Below, one piece after another: positions 1-5,977 of a stretch of 8,279 nt of DNA. The DNA is from Candidatus Bipolaricaulota bacterium. Lineage in GTDB: Bacteria > Bipolaricaulota > Bipolaricaulia > Bipolaricaulales > Bipolaricaulaceae. The stretch covers positions 1 through 8,279 of the forward strand of contig JAJOKL010000110.1 in NCBI GenBank assembly GCA_021129895.1. Reading direction: 5' to 3'. The first letter of the stretch is position 1. Every line of letters begins with the position of its first letter. A program made the translations under genes and the position numbers. The notes under the pieces are model-generated. The model ran no database searches. It was not told where the DNA came from and worked only from the letters and a program-made list of their open reading frames with translations.

Positions 1-2
1 TC

Positions 3-797
3 CCCTACGCCGTCTTCGTCCCCCTGGAGGTCAAGCGGCCCAAGGGCGGGAGAAACCCCTTCGCGGCGTTGCTTGTGGCGAAGGCGCGGTACCTCTCCGA
101 GTTCCCGAGGCCGGTGAAGGAGCACCTCGACAGGATCCGTGCGAAGTACGTGCCCACGCTTCCGGGACATCATTACCTCAAGGCCATCGACTCCGCCCGG
201 GTGGACGAGGTCGAGGGGACGGCGGATCCAGCGGAGTTCCCGGAGGCGGCGGCGAGGCTCGTGGAAGAGTTGGTGTACCGGCACTACTCCCCGGGGAAGG
301 AGGTGGAGGTCCGCCACGCCAAGGCCGGGGGCGGGTTCACCTGGAGGGGGGTGGTCTCCCGGTTCGTCCCCGGGGAGGTGCTGGTGCTCGAGCGGAGGTT
401 CCGGCCCGGGGGGACCTACGATTCCCTGGAGGCCCTCAAGGAGGAGGGGGACCACGGGGAGGTGGAGCTCTACGAGAACCGATGGTGGGGGCGACGCACG
501 TACTTCCGGGCCGACGGGACCCCCATCGGCGAGATTTACAACATCCACACCCCGCCCGAGCTCTACCCCGACGGCGTGCGGTACCTCGACCTGGAGGTGG
601 ACGTGGTGCGGCATCCCGACGGCGGGGTGGCGGTGGTGGACGAGGGGACCCTGCGGCGCAAGGTGGAAGAAGGCCTCATCCCCGAACCGTTGGCGGACCG
701 CGCCCTGGATGAGGCGAGGGCATTGCTGACGTGGCTCGCCTGGGAGGGCACGCGGGATACCCCGGAACTCAGCCGCGCCTGCGACGAGGGGCCCTAG
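3..797 (+). CDS. FAU-1-like (AU-rich RNA binding / ribonuclease G-E-like) protein with DUF402 domain, 5' partial
   Basis: The reading frame is open from base 3, so the gene begins outside the window; 264 C-terminal residues are visible and it stops with TAG at 795-797. The first in-window start-like codon (TTG at 69) lies inside conserved sequence and is not the true start. The middle part carries the motif VPTLPGHHYLK (bases about 150-180), which I recall from the archaeal FAU-1/AU-1 family. The last third reads as a DUF402 domain: ADGTPIGEIYNIHTPPEL followed by VRYLDLEVDVV and a helical tail. In Pyrococcus, FAU-1 binds AU-rich RNA and is related to RNase E/G; DUF402 also occurs in bacterial nucleoside phosphatases. 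The usual family length is about 450-470 residues with an N-terminal S1-like part, which would lie upstream. The assignment is family-level, from memory of motifs; substrate and activity are not shown. The gene is convergent with the amino-acid permease and overlaps its stop. Confidence 0.68.
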   Translation, partial: PYAVFVPLEVKRPKGGRNPFAALLVAKARYLSEFPRPVKEHLDRIRAKYVPTLPGHHYLKAIDSARVDEVEGTADPAEFPEAAARLVEELVYRHYSPGKEVEVRHAKAGGGFTWRGVVSRFVPGEVLVLERRFRPGGTYDSLEALKEEGDHGEVELYENRWWGRRTYFRADGTPIGEIYNIHTPPELYPDGVRYLDLEVDVVRHPDGGVAVVDEGTLRRKVEEGLIPEPLADRALDEARALLTWLAWEGTRDTPELSRACDEGP

Positions 798-1468
798 CGC
801 AGGCCCGGGGCCCCCAGGCCGGGCACCCGCACCCGGCGCTCCAGCCACCGCAGGGACTGGGAGAGCCCCAAAACAAGCACCAGGTAAAACAAGGCCACCA
901 CCACGAACACCTCGAAGTAGTTAAAGTTGCGGGCGGCGATGCGCTTTCCCATCCCCATCAAATCCAGCAGCGCGATCGAATACACGATCGAGGAATACTT
1001 AAGCATCAGGATCAGCTCGTTGGACCAGGAGGGGATCACGATGCGGAACGCCTGGGGCAGGATCACGTGCCGGATGGCCTGAATCCGGGACAACCCTAGG
1101 GACCGGGCGGCCATCATCTGGCCCCGCTTCACCGCCTGGATGGCCCCCCGGAAATACTCCGCCTGGTAGGCGGCGGTGTTGAGCCCCAGGGCCAACACCC
1201 CGCTCAGGAAGGCGGACAGATGAATCCCCCAGTTGGGGAGGCCGAAGTAGACGATGAACAGCTGGGTCAATAGGGGCGTGCCCCGAAAGAAGTGGATGTA
1301 GATCCCGCACGGGACGGAAACCAGCCGTCCCCCGTACACCCGCCCCAGCGCCAGCAGTACCCCGAGCACGAACCCGAAGGCGATGCAGGCGGCGGTGATC
1401 TCCACCGTGAGGAGCAGCCCCTGGGCCAGTTTGGGCAGGAACGACCACTCGAAGTAGAACCCGGTCAT
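794..1468 (-). CDS. Polar amino-acid ABC transporter permease (second of a pair)
   Basis: This is a 224-residue inner-membrane permease of the HisM/GlnP/ArtM class (BPD_transp_1), the usual length for the family. Hydrophobic segments lie at about residues 18-42, 52-78, 84-100 and 184-204. The EAA loop that contacts the ATPase is at about residues 107-150: FRGAIQAVKRGQMMAARSLG, then QAIRHVILPQAFR and IPSWSNE. RGTPLL at 62-67 is also typical of the family. The ATG at 1468 overlaps the TGA of the ATPase gene (ATGA), so translation is probably coupled. It is the last gene of the importer operon and appears intact. It should form a heterodimer with the other permease of the operon to move an amino acid across the membrane. 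The substrate cannot be told from sequence. Its stop codon overlaps that of the convergent FAU-1-like gene. Confidence 0.93.
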   Translation of the reverse strand: MTGFYFEWSFLPKLAQGLLLTVEITAACIAFGFVLGVLLALGRVYGGRLVSVPCGIYIHFFRGTPLLTQLFIVYFGLPNWGIHLSAFLSGVLALGLNTAAYQAEYFRGAIQAVKRGQMMAARSLGLSRIQAIRHVILPQAFRIVIPSWSNELILMLKYSSIVYSIALLDLMGMGKRIAARNFNYFEVFVVVALFYLVLVLGLSQSLRWLERRVRVPGLGAPGLR

Positions 1469-2219
1469 CCCTCCGTCCCTCCGTAAAGCTCGGTGATCTT
1501 GCTGAGAAACTCGGCGGTGCGGGGGTGTTGGGGAGCGGAGAAGAGCTGGGCCGGCGGGCCTTGCTCCACGATGACGCCCTTCTCCATGAAGATAATCTCG
1601 TCGGCCACCGAGCGGGCGAAGCCCATCTCGTGGGTCACCACGATCATGGTCATCCCGTCTTTTGCTAGCTGGATCATGACCTCCAGCACCTCGCCGATGA
1701 GCTCGGGATCCAGGGCGCTGGTGGGCTCGTCGAACAGGATCAACTTGGGGTTCATGGCCAGCGCCCGGGCGATGGATACCCGCTGCTGTTGGCCCCCTGA
1801 GAGTTGGGCGGGAAGGCGTTGGCCTTGCCCTCCAGGCCCACCCGGGCCAGCTCCTCTTGGGCGAGTTTGGTGGCCTCCTCCTTCCGCATCCCCAGCACCC
1901 GCATCGGCCCCAGCCGCACGTTGTCCAGGGCGGTGAGGTGGGTGAACAGGTTGAAGTCCTGGAACACGAACCCGATCTGAGCCCGGATCCGGTTGATATC
2001 CACCTTGCGAGAGGTGACCTCCACCCCCTCCAGCCACACCCGGCCCCGGTCCGGCTCGGTGAGCCGGTTGATGCACCTAAGCAACGTGGACTTTCCGGTC
2101 CCGGAGGGCCCGATGATGACCTTGGTCTCCCCCTTCCGGAGCTGGAAGGAGACCCCCTTCAGCACCTCCTCCTTCCCGTATCGCTTGTGGATGTCCTCCA
2201 CCAAAAGCAGTGCTTCCAT
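1465..2219 (-). pseudogene. Polar amino-acid ABC transporter ATPase, broken by a single-base frameshift
   Basis: The two halves of one GlnQ/HisP-type ATPase lie in different frames. The first half has Walker A GPSGTGKS (residues 37-44), the Q-loop FVFQDFNLF (84-92) and reads as far as KANAFPP at residue 138. The second half continues with PAQLSGGQQQRV, Walker B LILFDEP, the D-loop SALD and the H-loop VVTHEM, and ends ELYGGTEG at 1465. In the join, Phe (1814-1812) is followed by only two bases (1811-1810) before the Ala codon GCC, so one base of a Pro codon is missing. Joined, the protein would be about 250 residues, normal for the family. I chose the ATG at 2219, preceded by GAGAGGAAGCC; an ATG at 2234 overlaps the permease stop as ATGA and is the alternative. 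As read, the product ends without signature, Walker B or H-loop and could not hydrolyse ATP. A sequencing or assembly error in a C/G run is possible. Confidence 0.88.
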
Positions 2220-2230
2220 GGCTTCCTCTC

Positions 2231-2929
2231 TCATCGGGCTGCCCTTGAGGCCCCGGGCATCTGGAGGCCCGGGATCCGGAACCTCCGCTCCACCAGCCCG
2301 AGCAGGGCGTTCCCGGAATAGGTGAACACCAAGAACACCAACGCCACCACGATGAAGGTGGCCATGGCCAGATCGTACCGGCGGTCCATGATGATCCTGG
2401 CATAGCGCATGATCTCGTTAAGGGTCACCGCGTAGGCCAGGGTGGTGTCCTTGAGCACCGAGGAGTACTCGTTGGACCAGCCGGGGATGGCGAGGCGAAA
2501 CGCTTGGGGCAAGATCACGTGGCGGATGGCCTGGAGTTTGGACATCCCCAACGCCCGGGCGGCCACCATCTGCCCGGTGGGGATTGCCTGGATGGCCCCC
2601 CGGAAGATCTGCGATTGGTAAGCCGAGGACCGGAATCCCAAGGCCAAAGAAGCCGCCAGGAACGCTTGGACATCCAAGCCGAAATGGGAAGGGCCGTAGT
2701 ATAACAGGAACAGGAGGACCAAGGCCGGGATGCTGCGGAAGATCCACTCGTAAACGTATGCCCCCGTGGCCAATAGTCTCCCCCCATATACCTGGAGCAA
2801 AGCGACCACAGTGCCGATCAGAAAACCGATGACAAGCAGGGCCCCCAGCAGCTCCAGGTTCACCACCGAGGCCCGCATGAGCGCGGGGAGGTGCTGCCCC
2901 ACTTGTCCCAGCTTGAGGAAGAACTCCAT
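2231..2929 (-). CDS. Polar amino-acid ABC transporter permease (first of a pair)
   Basis: This is a 232-residue membrane permease of the HisQ/GlnP class. Hydrophobic stretches lie at about residues 24-46, 55-78, 86-104 and 188-206. The EAA loop runs from about 109 to 154: FRGAIQAIPTGQMVAARALG, then QAIRHVILPQAFR and IPGWSNE. The frame is open up to 2989, but the ATG at 2929 is preceded by GGAGG about 9 bases upstream and puts the amphipathic start MEFFLKLGQ where the family begins; the upstream extension lies across a hairpin and was rejected. Its stop (2233-2231) overlaps the alternative ATPase start at 2234. It shares the 13-residue stretch QAIRHVILPQAFR exactly with the second permease, so the two are paralogues working as a heterodimer. 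It appears intact although its ATPase and binding protein are damaged. Confidence 0.93.
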   Translation of the reverse strand: MEFFLKLGQVGQHLPALMRASVVNLELLGALLVIGFLIGTVVALLQVYGGRLLATGAYVYEWIFRSIPALVLLFLLYYGPSHFGLDVQAFLAASLALGFRSSAYQSQIFRGAIQAIPTGQMVAARALGMSKLQAIRHVILPQAFRLAIPGWSNEYSSVLKDTTLAYAVTLNEIMRYARIIMDRRYDLAMATFIVVALVFLVFTYSGNALLGLVERRFRIPGLQMPGASRAAR

Positions 2930-2954
2930 CCCGGCTTCCTCCGTATACGAGGAA

Positions 2955-2978
2955 GGTCCCTCCGCGCTGGGAGGGACC
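2955..2978 (-). promoter_or_regulatory. Perfect 9-bp stem-loop between binding-protein and permease genes
   Basis: The arms 2955-2963 (GGTCCCTCC) and 2970-2978 (GGAGGGACC) are exact reverse complements around a 6-base loop. In the minus-strand transcript the hairpin lies about 40 bases after the stop of the binding-protein gene and about 25 bases before the permease start, just ahead of its ribosome binding site. No T-run follows (the transcript continues TTCCTCG), so a complete intrinsic terminator is unlikely. Stem-loops at this position in importer operons are known to stabilise the upstream binding-protein mRNA or to reduce expression of the membrane genes. That role is inferred from position. 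Confidence 0.55.
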
Positions 2979-3018
2979 CTCTCGCACATCTACCAGTGGT
3001 ACTGGCTCACCCGACCGG

Positions 3019-3450
3019 TCACAGCCCCAGCTCCGCCTTCATGCACTGGATGTAGCCCGTCAGGTCCCCGGCCAGGGCGGTGACGATGTTCAGCCCGGAG
3101 TCCTTGCGGACAAGCACCGCCTGGTTGGACAGGAAATACGGGATGGAGAAGTCCACCACCCGATCCCGCTCGGCGGTGATGGTGAACCCGGAGGCGCCGA
3201 TGTCCGCCCGCCCGGTGCGCACGTTCTCGATGATGGCGTCGAAGGCGATGTTTTTGATCTCGATCTGGAAGCCCGCCACATGGGCGATGGCCCGCATCAG
3301 ATCCAGGTCAAATCCCAGGAACTCCCCGGCCTCGTTCACCATCTCGAAGGGCGCCCAGGGGATATCCGAGGCCACGATGTAAACCTCCTGAGCCACCGCC
3401 CCTAGGCCCAAGAGAAGCCCCACGACTACAACCGCTACACACTTCTTCAC
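3019..3450 (-). CDS. Truncated amino-acid ABC transporter substrate-binding protein (lobe 1 only)
   Basis: From the GTG at 3450 the product is 143 residues, against about 240-280 for the SBP_bac_3 family. It starts with a Sec signal peptide (VKKCVAVVVVGLLLGLGAVA, cleavage near AVA-QE). The N-terminal part of lobe 1 follows: SDIPWAPFEMVNE (28-40), GFDLDLMRAIA (46-56), FDAIIENVRTGRADIGASGF (70-89) and TAERDRVVDFSIPYF (92-106). The arginine in TAER normally contacts the amino-acid carboxylate. After the hinge-like VRKDSGLNIVTAL the sequence ends within about 20 residues (GDLTGYIQCMKAELGL), and all of lobe 2 is absent. Only 89 bases lie before the permease, so the rest is deleted and not merely frameshifted. 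The start is uncertain: the GTG has AAGGAG only one base upstream, while an ATG at 3486 has AAGGGG eight bases upstream but falls in the presumed promoter. As read, a closed two-lobe binding cleft cannot form. Confidence 0.82.
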   Translation of the reverse strand: MKKCVAVVVVGLLLGLGAVAQEVYIVASDIPWAPFEMVNEAGEFLGFDLDLMRAIAHVAGFQIEIKNIAFDAIIENVRTGRADIGASGFTITAERDRVVDFSIPYFLSNQAVLVRKDSGLNIVTALAGDLTGYIQCMKAELGL

Positions 3451-3476
3451 GCTCCTTGGATGAGTCCCTTCGGGCC

Positions 3477-3507
3477 AATATAGCATGCTTGCTTCCCCTT
3501 CAGTCAA
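3477..3507 (-). promoter_or_regulatory. Putative sigma70-type promoter for the amino-acid ABC operon
   Basis: On the minus strand a -35 box TTGACT (3507-3502) and a -10 box TATATT (3482-3477) each match consensus at five of six bases. The spacer is 19 bases, slightly long; reading the -10 as GCTATA would make it 17. Transcription would begin near 3470, about 20 bases before the GTG at 3450 and after the alternative ATG at 3486, so if this promoter is the one used it favours the GTG start. Confidence 0.5.
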
Positions 3508-3531
3508 GAAACGGATCTCCCGCCCTAGAAT
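3503..3531 (+). promoter_or_regulatory. Weak candidate promoter for the GT2-bshB-bshC-like operon
   Basis: TAGAAT at 3526-3531 is a fair -10 element. The hexamer 17 bases upstream (GTCAAG, 3503-3508) is a poor -35. It overlaps the -35 of the divergent importer promoter, so the two promoters could compete or share a regulator. Position ahead of the ATG at 3565 is the main support. Confidence 0.25.
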
Positions 3532-3564
3532 CTTGGAGTGGAGGGCTTTGGGTATCATGGGACC

Positions 3565-4266
3565 ATGCCGAAGGTGCTGCTGGTGATTCCGGTGTACAAC
3601 GAGGCGGCTTCCCTGCCCCAGGTGTTGGCTGCAGTGCGGGCGGTGTGGCCGGGGGAGGTGCTGGTGGTGGACGATGGTTCCACCGACGCCACCCCGGACA
3701 TCGCGAAGCGGGAAGGGGTAGAGCTGGTGCGGCATCCGGTCAACCGCGGCTATGGGGCGGCGCTCCTTTCCGGGTTCGCCTGGGCCGAAGGGCAGGGCTA
3801 CGAGTGGGTCATCACCATGGATGCCGATGGCCAGCACGAGCCCGCCTTCCTGCCCAAGTTCTTGGACCGCATCGAGGTGGCGGAGGCGGATATCGTTTCC
3901 GGCTCCCGCTATTTGGACCCCCGGCTCGCGCAGGGCCCGTCCCCGGCGGACCGGCGCTGGGTCAACCGGGCCATCACCGCCCTGCTGCGGGAACTCACCG
4001 GCTATCCCCTCACCGATGCCTTCTGCGGGTTCAAGGCCTATCGGCTGGCGGCACTGCGGAAACTGGCCCTGCGGGAGCAGGGCTACGCCTTTCCCATGGA
4101 ACTGTGGATCAAGGCGGCCCATGTGGGGCTCAAGGTGGAGGAAATCCCGGTGCCGCTCATCTATTACGACTTCGAAAAGGGGGTGGGACGTTGCCCGGCT
4201 CGGGAGAGGCTGGCCGTGTACCTGGAGGCGGCCGCCAGGGCGCTGCGCTGGACGTGCTCGTCGTAG
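3565..4266 (+). CDS. Family 2 glycosyltransferase, DPM1-like
   Basis: This is a 233-residue soluble GT-A fold glycosyltransferase. The nucleotide-binding start is VLLVIPVYNEA (4-14), followed by VVDDGSTDAT (34-43), VNRGYGAALLSGF (59-71), and the metal-binding DADGQHEP at 86-93. The segment TDAFCGFKAYR at 150-160 is typical of dolichol/polyprenol-phosphate mannosyltransferase relatives. No C-terminal membrane helices are present, so it should act in the cytoplasm or at the membrane surface. I chose ATG 3565 because homologues begin M-P-K-V-L; a GTG at 3538 in the same frame is possible. Neither start has an ideal ribosome binding site (GGAGGG lies about 19 bases before 3565). It heads a three-gene operon and overlaps the deacetylase gene by about 13 bases. 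It is not the GT4-type BshA that starts bacillithiol synthesis. Donor and acceptor are unknown. Confidence 0.87.
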   Translation: MPKVLLVIPVYNEAASLPQVLAAVRAVWPGEVLVVDDGSTDATPDIAKREGVELVRHPVNRGYGAALLSGFAWAEGQGYEWVITMDADGQHEPAFLPKFLDRIEVAEADIVSGSRYLDPRLAQGPSPADRRWVNRAITALLRELTGYPLTDAFCGFKAYRLAALRKLALREQGYAFPMELWIKAAHVGLKVEEIPVPLIYYDFEKGVGRCPARERLAVYLEAAARALRWTCSS

Positions 4267-4928
4267 CCGCCCATCCGGACGACGCGGAGATCGGCTTGGG
4301 CGGAACGATTGCCCGCCTTACGGCAAGCGGGCTCAAGGTGGGCATCGTGGACCTCACCGATGGTGAGCCCACCCCGTATGGGGACCCCGCTACCCGCAGG
4401 GAGGAGGCCCAGCGGGCGGCCGAGCTCCTGGGGGCGTGTGAGCGCGTGATCCTAGGGCTCCCCAATCGGTACCTGGTGGACACAGTGGAGGCCCGCACCG
4501 CTTTGGCCGAGGTGTATCGCACCCTCCGCCCGCGGGCGGTGTTCGCCCTGTTGGGCCAGGATCAGCACCCCGATCACATCGCGGCCGCCCAGATCGCCCG
4601 GCATGCCCGCTTCTACGCCAAGCTTTCCAAGACCGACATGGCGGGCGAGCCTTACTACCCGCCGCTCCTGTTCCAGTACGCCACCAGCCACCTGCGACGG
4701 GTTCTTCTTCCCGCCGCCATCGTGGACATCTCCCAAACGTTCGAGGTGAAGCTTCGGGCTGTGCTTTGCTACCAGACCCAGTTCGGTTGGCGTCGAGATC
4801 TACTGGTGGACCGGCTCACCACCGCCGCCAAGTTCTACGGGGCCAAGATCGGGGTGGCATACGGGGAGCCCATCTTCTCCCCGGAAGAGCTGCCCATCTG
4901 GGACCCGGTGCAACTCCTTCCCCGGTGA
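4254..4928 (+). CDS. BshB1-like PIG-L/LmbE-family zinc deacetylase
   Basis: The 224-residue product is a member of the LmbE/PIG-L family. It shows the zinc and catalytic motif AHPDDAEIG (6-14), in which His7 and Asp10 are expected metal ligands and Asp9 the general base, and the distal HPDH (105-108) that supplies the third ligand. VDLTDGEPTP at 32-41, RREEAQRAAELLG (48-60) and LGLPNR at 67-72 follow the BshB1 pattern, where the enzyme deacetylates N-acetylglucosaminyl-malate to glucosaminyl-malate in bacillithiol synthesis. The C-terminal VDISQTFEVKLRAVLCYQTQF (157-177) also fits BshB1. The start is unclear: GTG at 4254 is the nearest usual start codon, but CTG at 4248 would give the more typical L-D-V-L beginning; the long in-frame extension upstream is a shadow of the glycosyltransferase. 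The stop overlaps the next start (GTGA). The exact substrate is inferred, since PIG-L enzymes act on several GlcNAc conjugates. Confidence 0.85.
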   Translation: MLVVAAHPDDAEIGLGGTIARLTASGLKVGIVDLTDGEPTPYGDPATRREEAQRAAELLGACERVILGLPNRYLVDTVEARTALAEVYRTLRPRAVFALLGQDQHPDHIAAAQIARHARFYAKLSKTDMAGEPYYPPLLFQYATSHLRRVLLPAAIVDISQTFEVKLRAVLCYQTQFGWRRDLLVDRLTTAAKFYGAKIGVAYGEPIFSPEELPIWDPVQLLPR

Positions 4929-5977
4929 GGGCGTGGATCCCCCGCGAGCACGGGCAGGTGGCCTGGGGTTGGGGGGAGGGGGGGTTGCTCGAGCAGGCCT
5001 GGGCCGCCTGGCGTCGAAGTCACCCCGAGCTTGACCGGCTGCGGGAGGAAGGGCGCCGAGAGCTGGGACTTCCCCTGGCCCGCCCGGTGGTGGCCGCCGG
5101 CCACCAACCGCTCCCGGTCCACCCCGGGATCCTGCTGCGGCAGCTGTTCCTTTCCGCCCTGCCGCCGGAGGTGGAGGGGGTCTGGATCTCGGTTGACTCC
5201 GATGCCCCGCCGGCGGTGGAGCTTGCGATCCCCTTGCGCCGGCGCGCCTACACCTTCCATCGCTTGGTGCTGGAGAGGAACGAGGACCGGCGGATCTTGG
5301 CCGCCCTCCCTGTCCCTTCGGGGGCCCGGCTCGCACGGGCCTGGGAGAGGGTGAGAAACCGGCTTGCCACCCTGGAGAACAAAGCGATCCTGGAGCGGGC
5401 GGCCCAGGCCTGGGGCCGCCTTCCCCGGCCCGGGGGCAATTGGGCCGGGTGGTGGGAGGAGGCCATCGCCCGCCTGGTCGGGGGCTCGGGGGTGCGGGTC
5501 ATCCCGGTGACAGAGCTTTCCGCAACCCGTTCGTTCCACGCATTCGTGGAACTACTGCTCTCCCGCAGGGGGGTGTTCCTGGAGGCGTACCGGCGGGCGG
5601 CGGACCGCGCCGGCGTCTCCCCCCTGGCGCCGGGGGAGCTCCCCTTCTGGCGCTTGGAAGGAGGAAAGCGCCGTGCGGCTCGTGCCCAAGGTGAGGTCCA
5701 TCTCCCCCGGGCCCTAACCCTCACCTTCTACCTGAGGACGGTGGTGTGCGATTTCTTCCTGCATGGCGTGGGTGGAGCCCGCTATGAACCCGGGGTGGAC
5801 CTCCTGTTCCGGGAGGTCTTCCGCATCGAGCCCCCTCCCTGGGGGTGGCTCACCGGCACCTTCCTCCTCCCCGAACCATCGGAAAGGAAACGGCTGCCCG
5901 GGCGCGAGTATCCGTTTTTCCTCCACGATCTCGGGGAGGTACGGCGGTCGCTAGCCGGGCCGCTTGCTTCCCTCTAA
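4925..5977 (+). CDS. Putative BshC-like cysteine-adding enzyme, short divergent form
   Basis: The GTG at 4925 overlaps the deacetylase stop (GTGA) and gives 350 residues; an in-frame ATG at 4766 lies inside the deacetylase and was rejected. No standard annotation comes to mind with certainty. Visible blocks are VVAAGHQPLPVHPG (55-68), WISVDSDAPP (87-96), and ALTLTFYLRTVVCDFFLHGVGG (263-284) with ARYEPGVD (285-292). These resemble, in the same order, the BshC (PF10079) blocks that I recall as VVTGQQ.GLF.GP near the N-terminus and RP..QD.LLPT.AYVGGP.EIAY further on. BshC is about 540 residues and ends in a coiled coil; this protein is much shorter. I also recall planctomycete proteins with GHQPELFHPG beside BshB1-like genes. 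BshC adds cysteine to glucosaminyl-malate; the same role here is inferred from these weak motifs and from the operon. An uncharacterised family is the alternative. The stop overlaps that of lemA on the other strand. Confidence 0.6.
   Translation: MRAWIPREHGQVAWGWGEGGLLEQAWAAWRRSHPELDRLREEGRRELGLPLARPVVAAGHQPLPVHPGILLRQLFLSALPPEVEGVWISVDSDAPPAVELAIPLRRRAYTFHRLVLERNEDRRILAALPVPSGARLARAWERVRNRLATLENKAILERAAQAWGRLPRPGGNWAGWWEEAIARLVGGSGVRVIPVTELSATRSFHAFVELLLSRRGVFLEAYRRAADRAGVSPLAPGELPFWRLEGGKRRAARAQGEVHLPRALTLTFYLRTVVCDFFLHGVGGARYEPGVDLLFREVFRIEPPPWGWLTGTFLLPEPSERKRLPGREYPFFLHDLGEVRRSLAGPLASL

Noticed and set aside
1804..1816. Programmed ribosomal frameshift in the ATPase gene
   Set aside because: A -1 shift would rejoin the frames, but there is no X-XXY-YYZ slippery heptamer and re-pairing of tRNA-Phe on CTT is poor; a simple base loss or sequence error is more likely.
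1048..2540. Near-repeat DNA around 1048-1080 and 2500-2532 as a recombination repeat
   Set aside because: Both segments encode the conserved EAA loop of the paralogous permeases; the similarity is explained by protein constraint and common descent.
2955..2978. Hairpin as an intrinsic terminator of the binding-protein transcript
   Set aside because: No T-run follows the stem on the minus strand, and the permease genes downstream have no other visible promoter.
3451..4122. Long minus-strand extension of the binding-protein frame running under the glycosyltransferase gene
   Set aside because: The signal peptide starts at the GTG at 3450, and the upstream sequence has no recognisable protein character; it is antisense to a clear GT2 gene.
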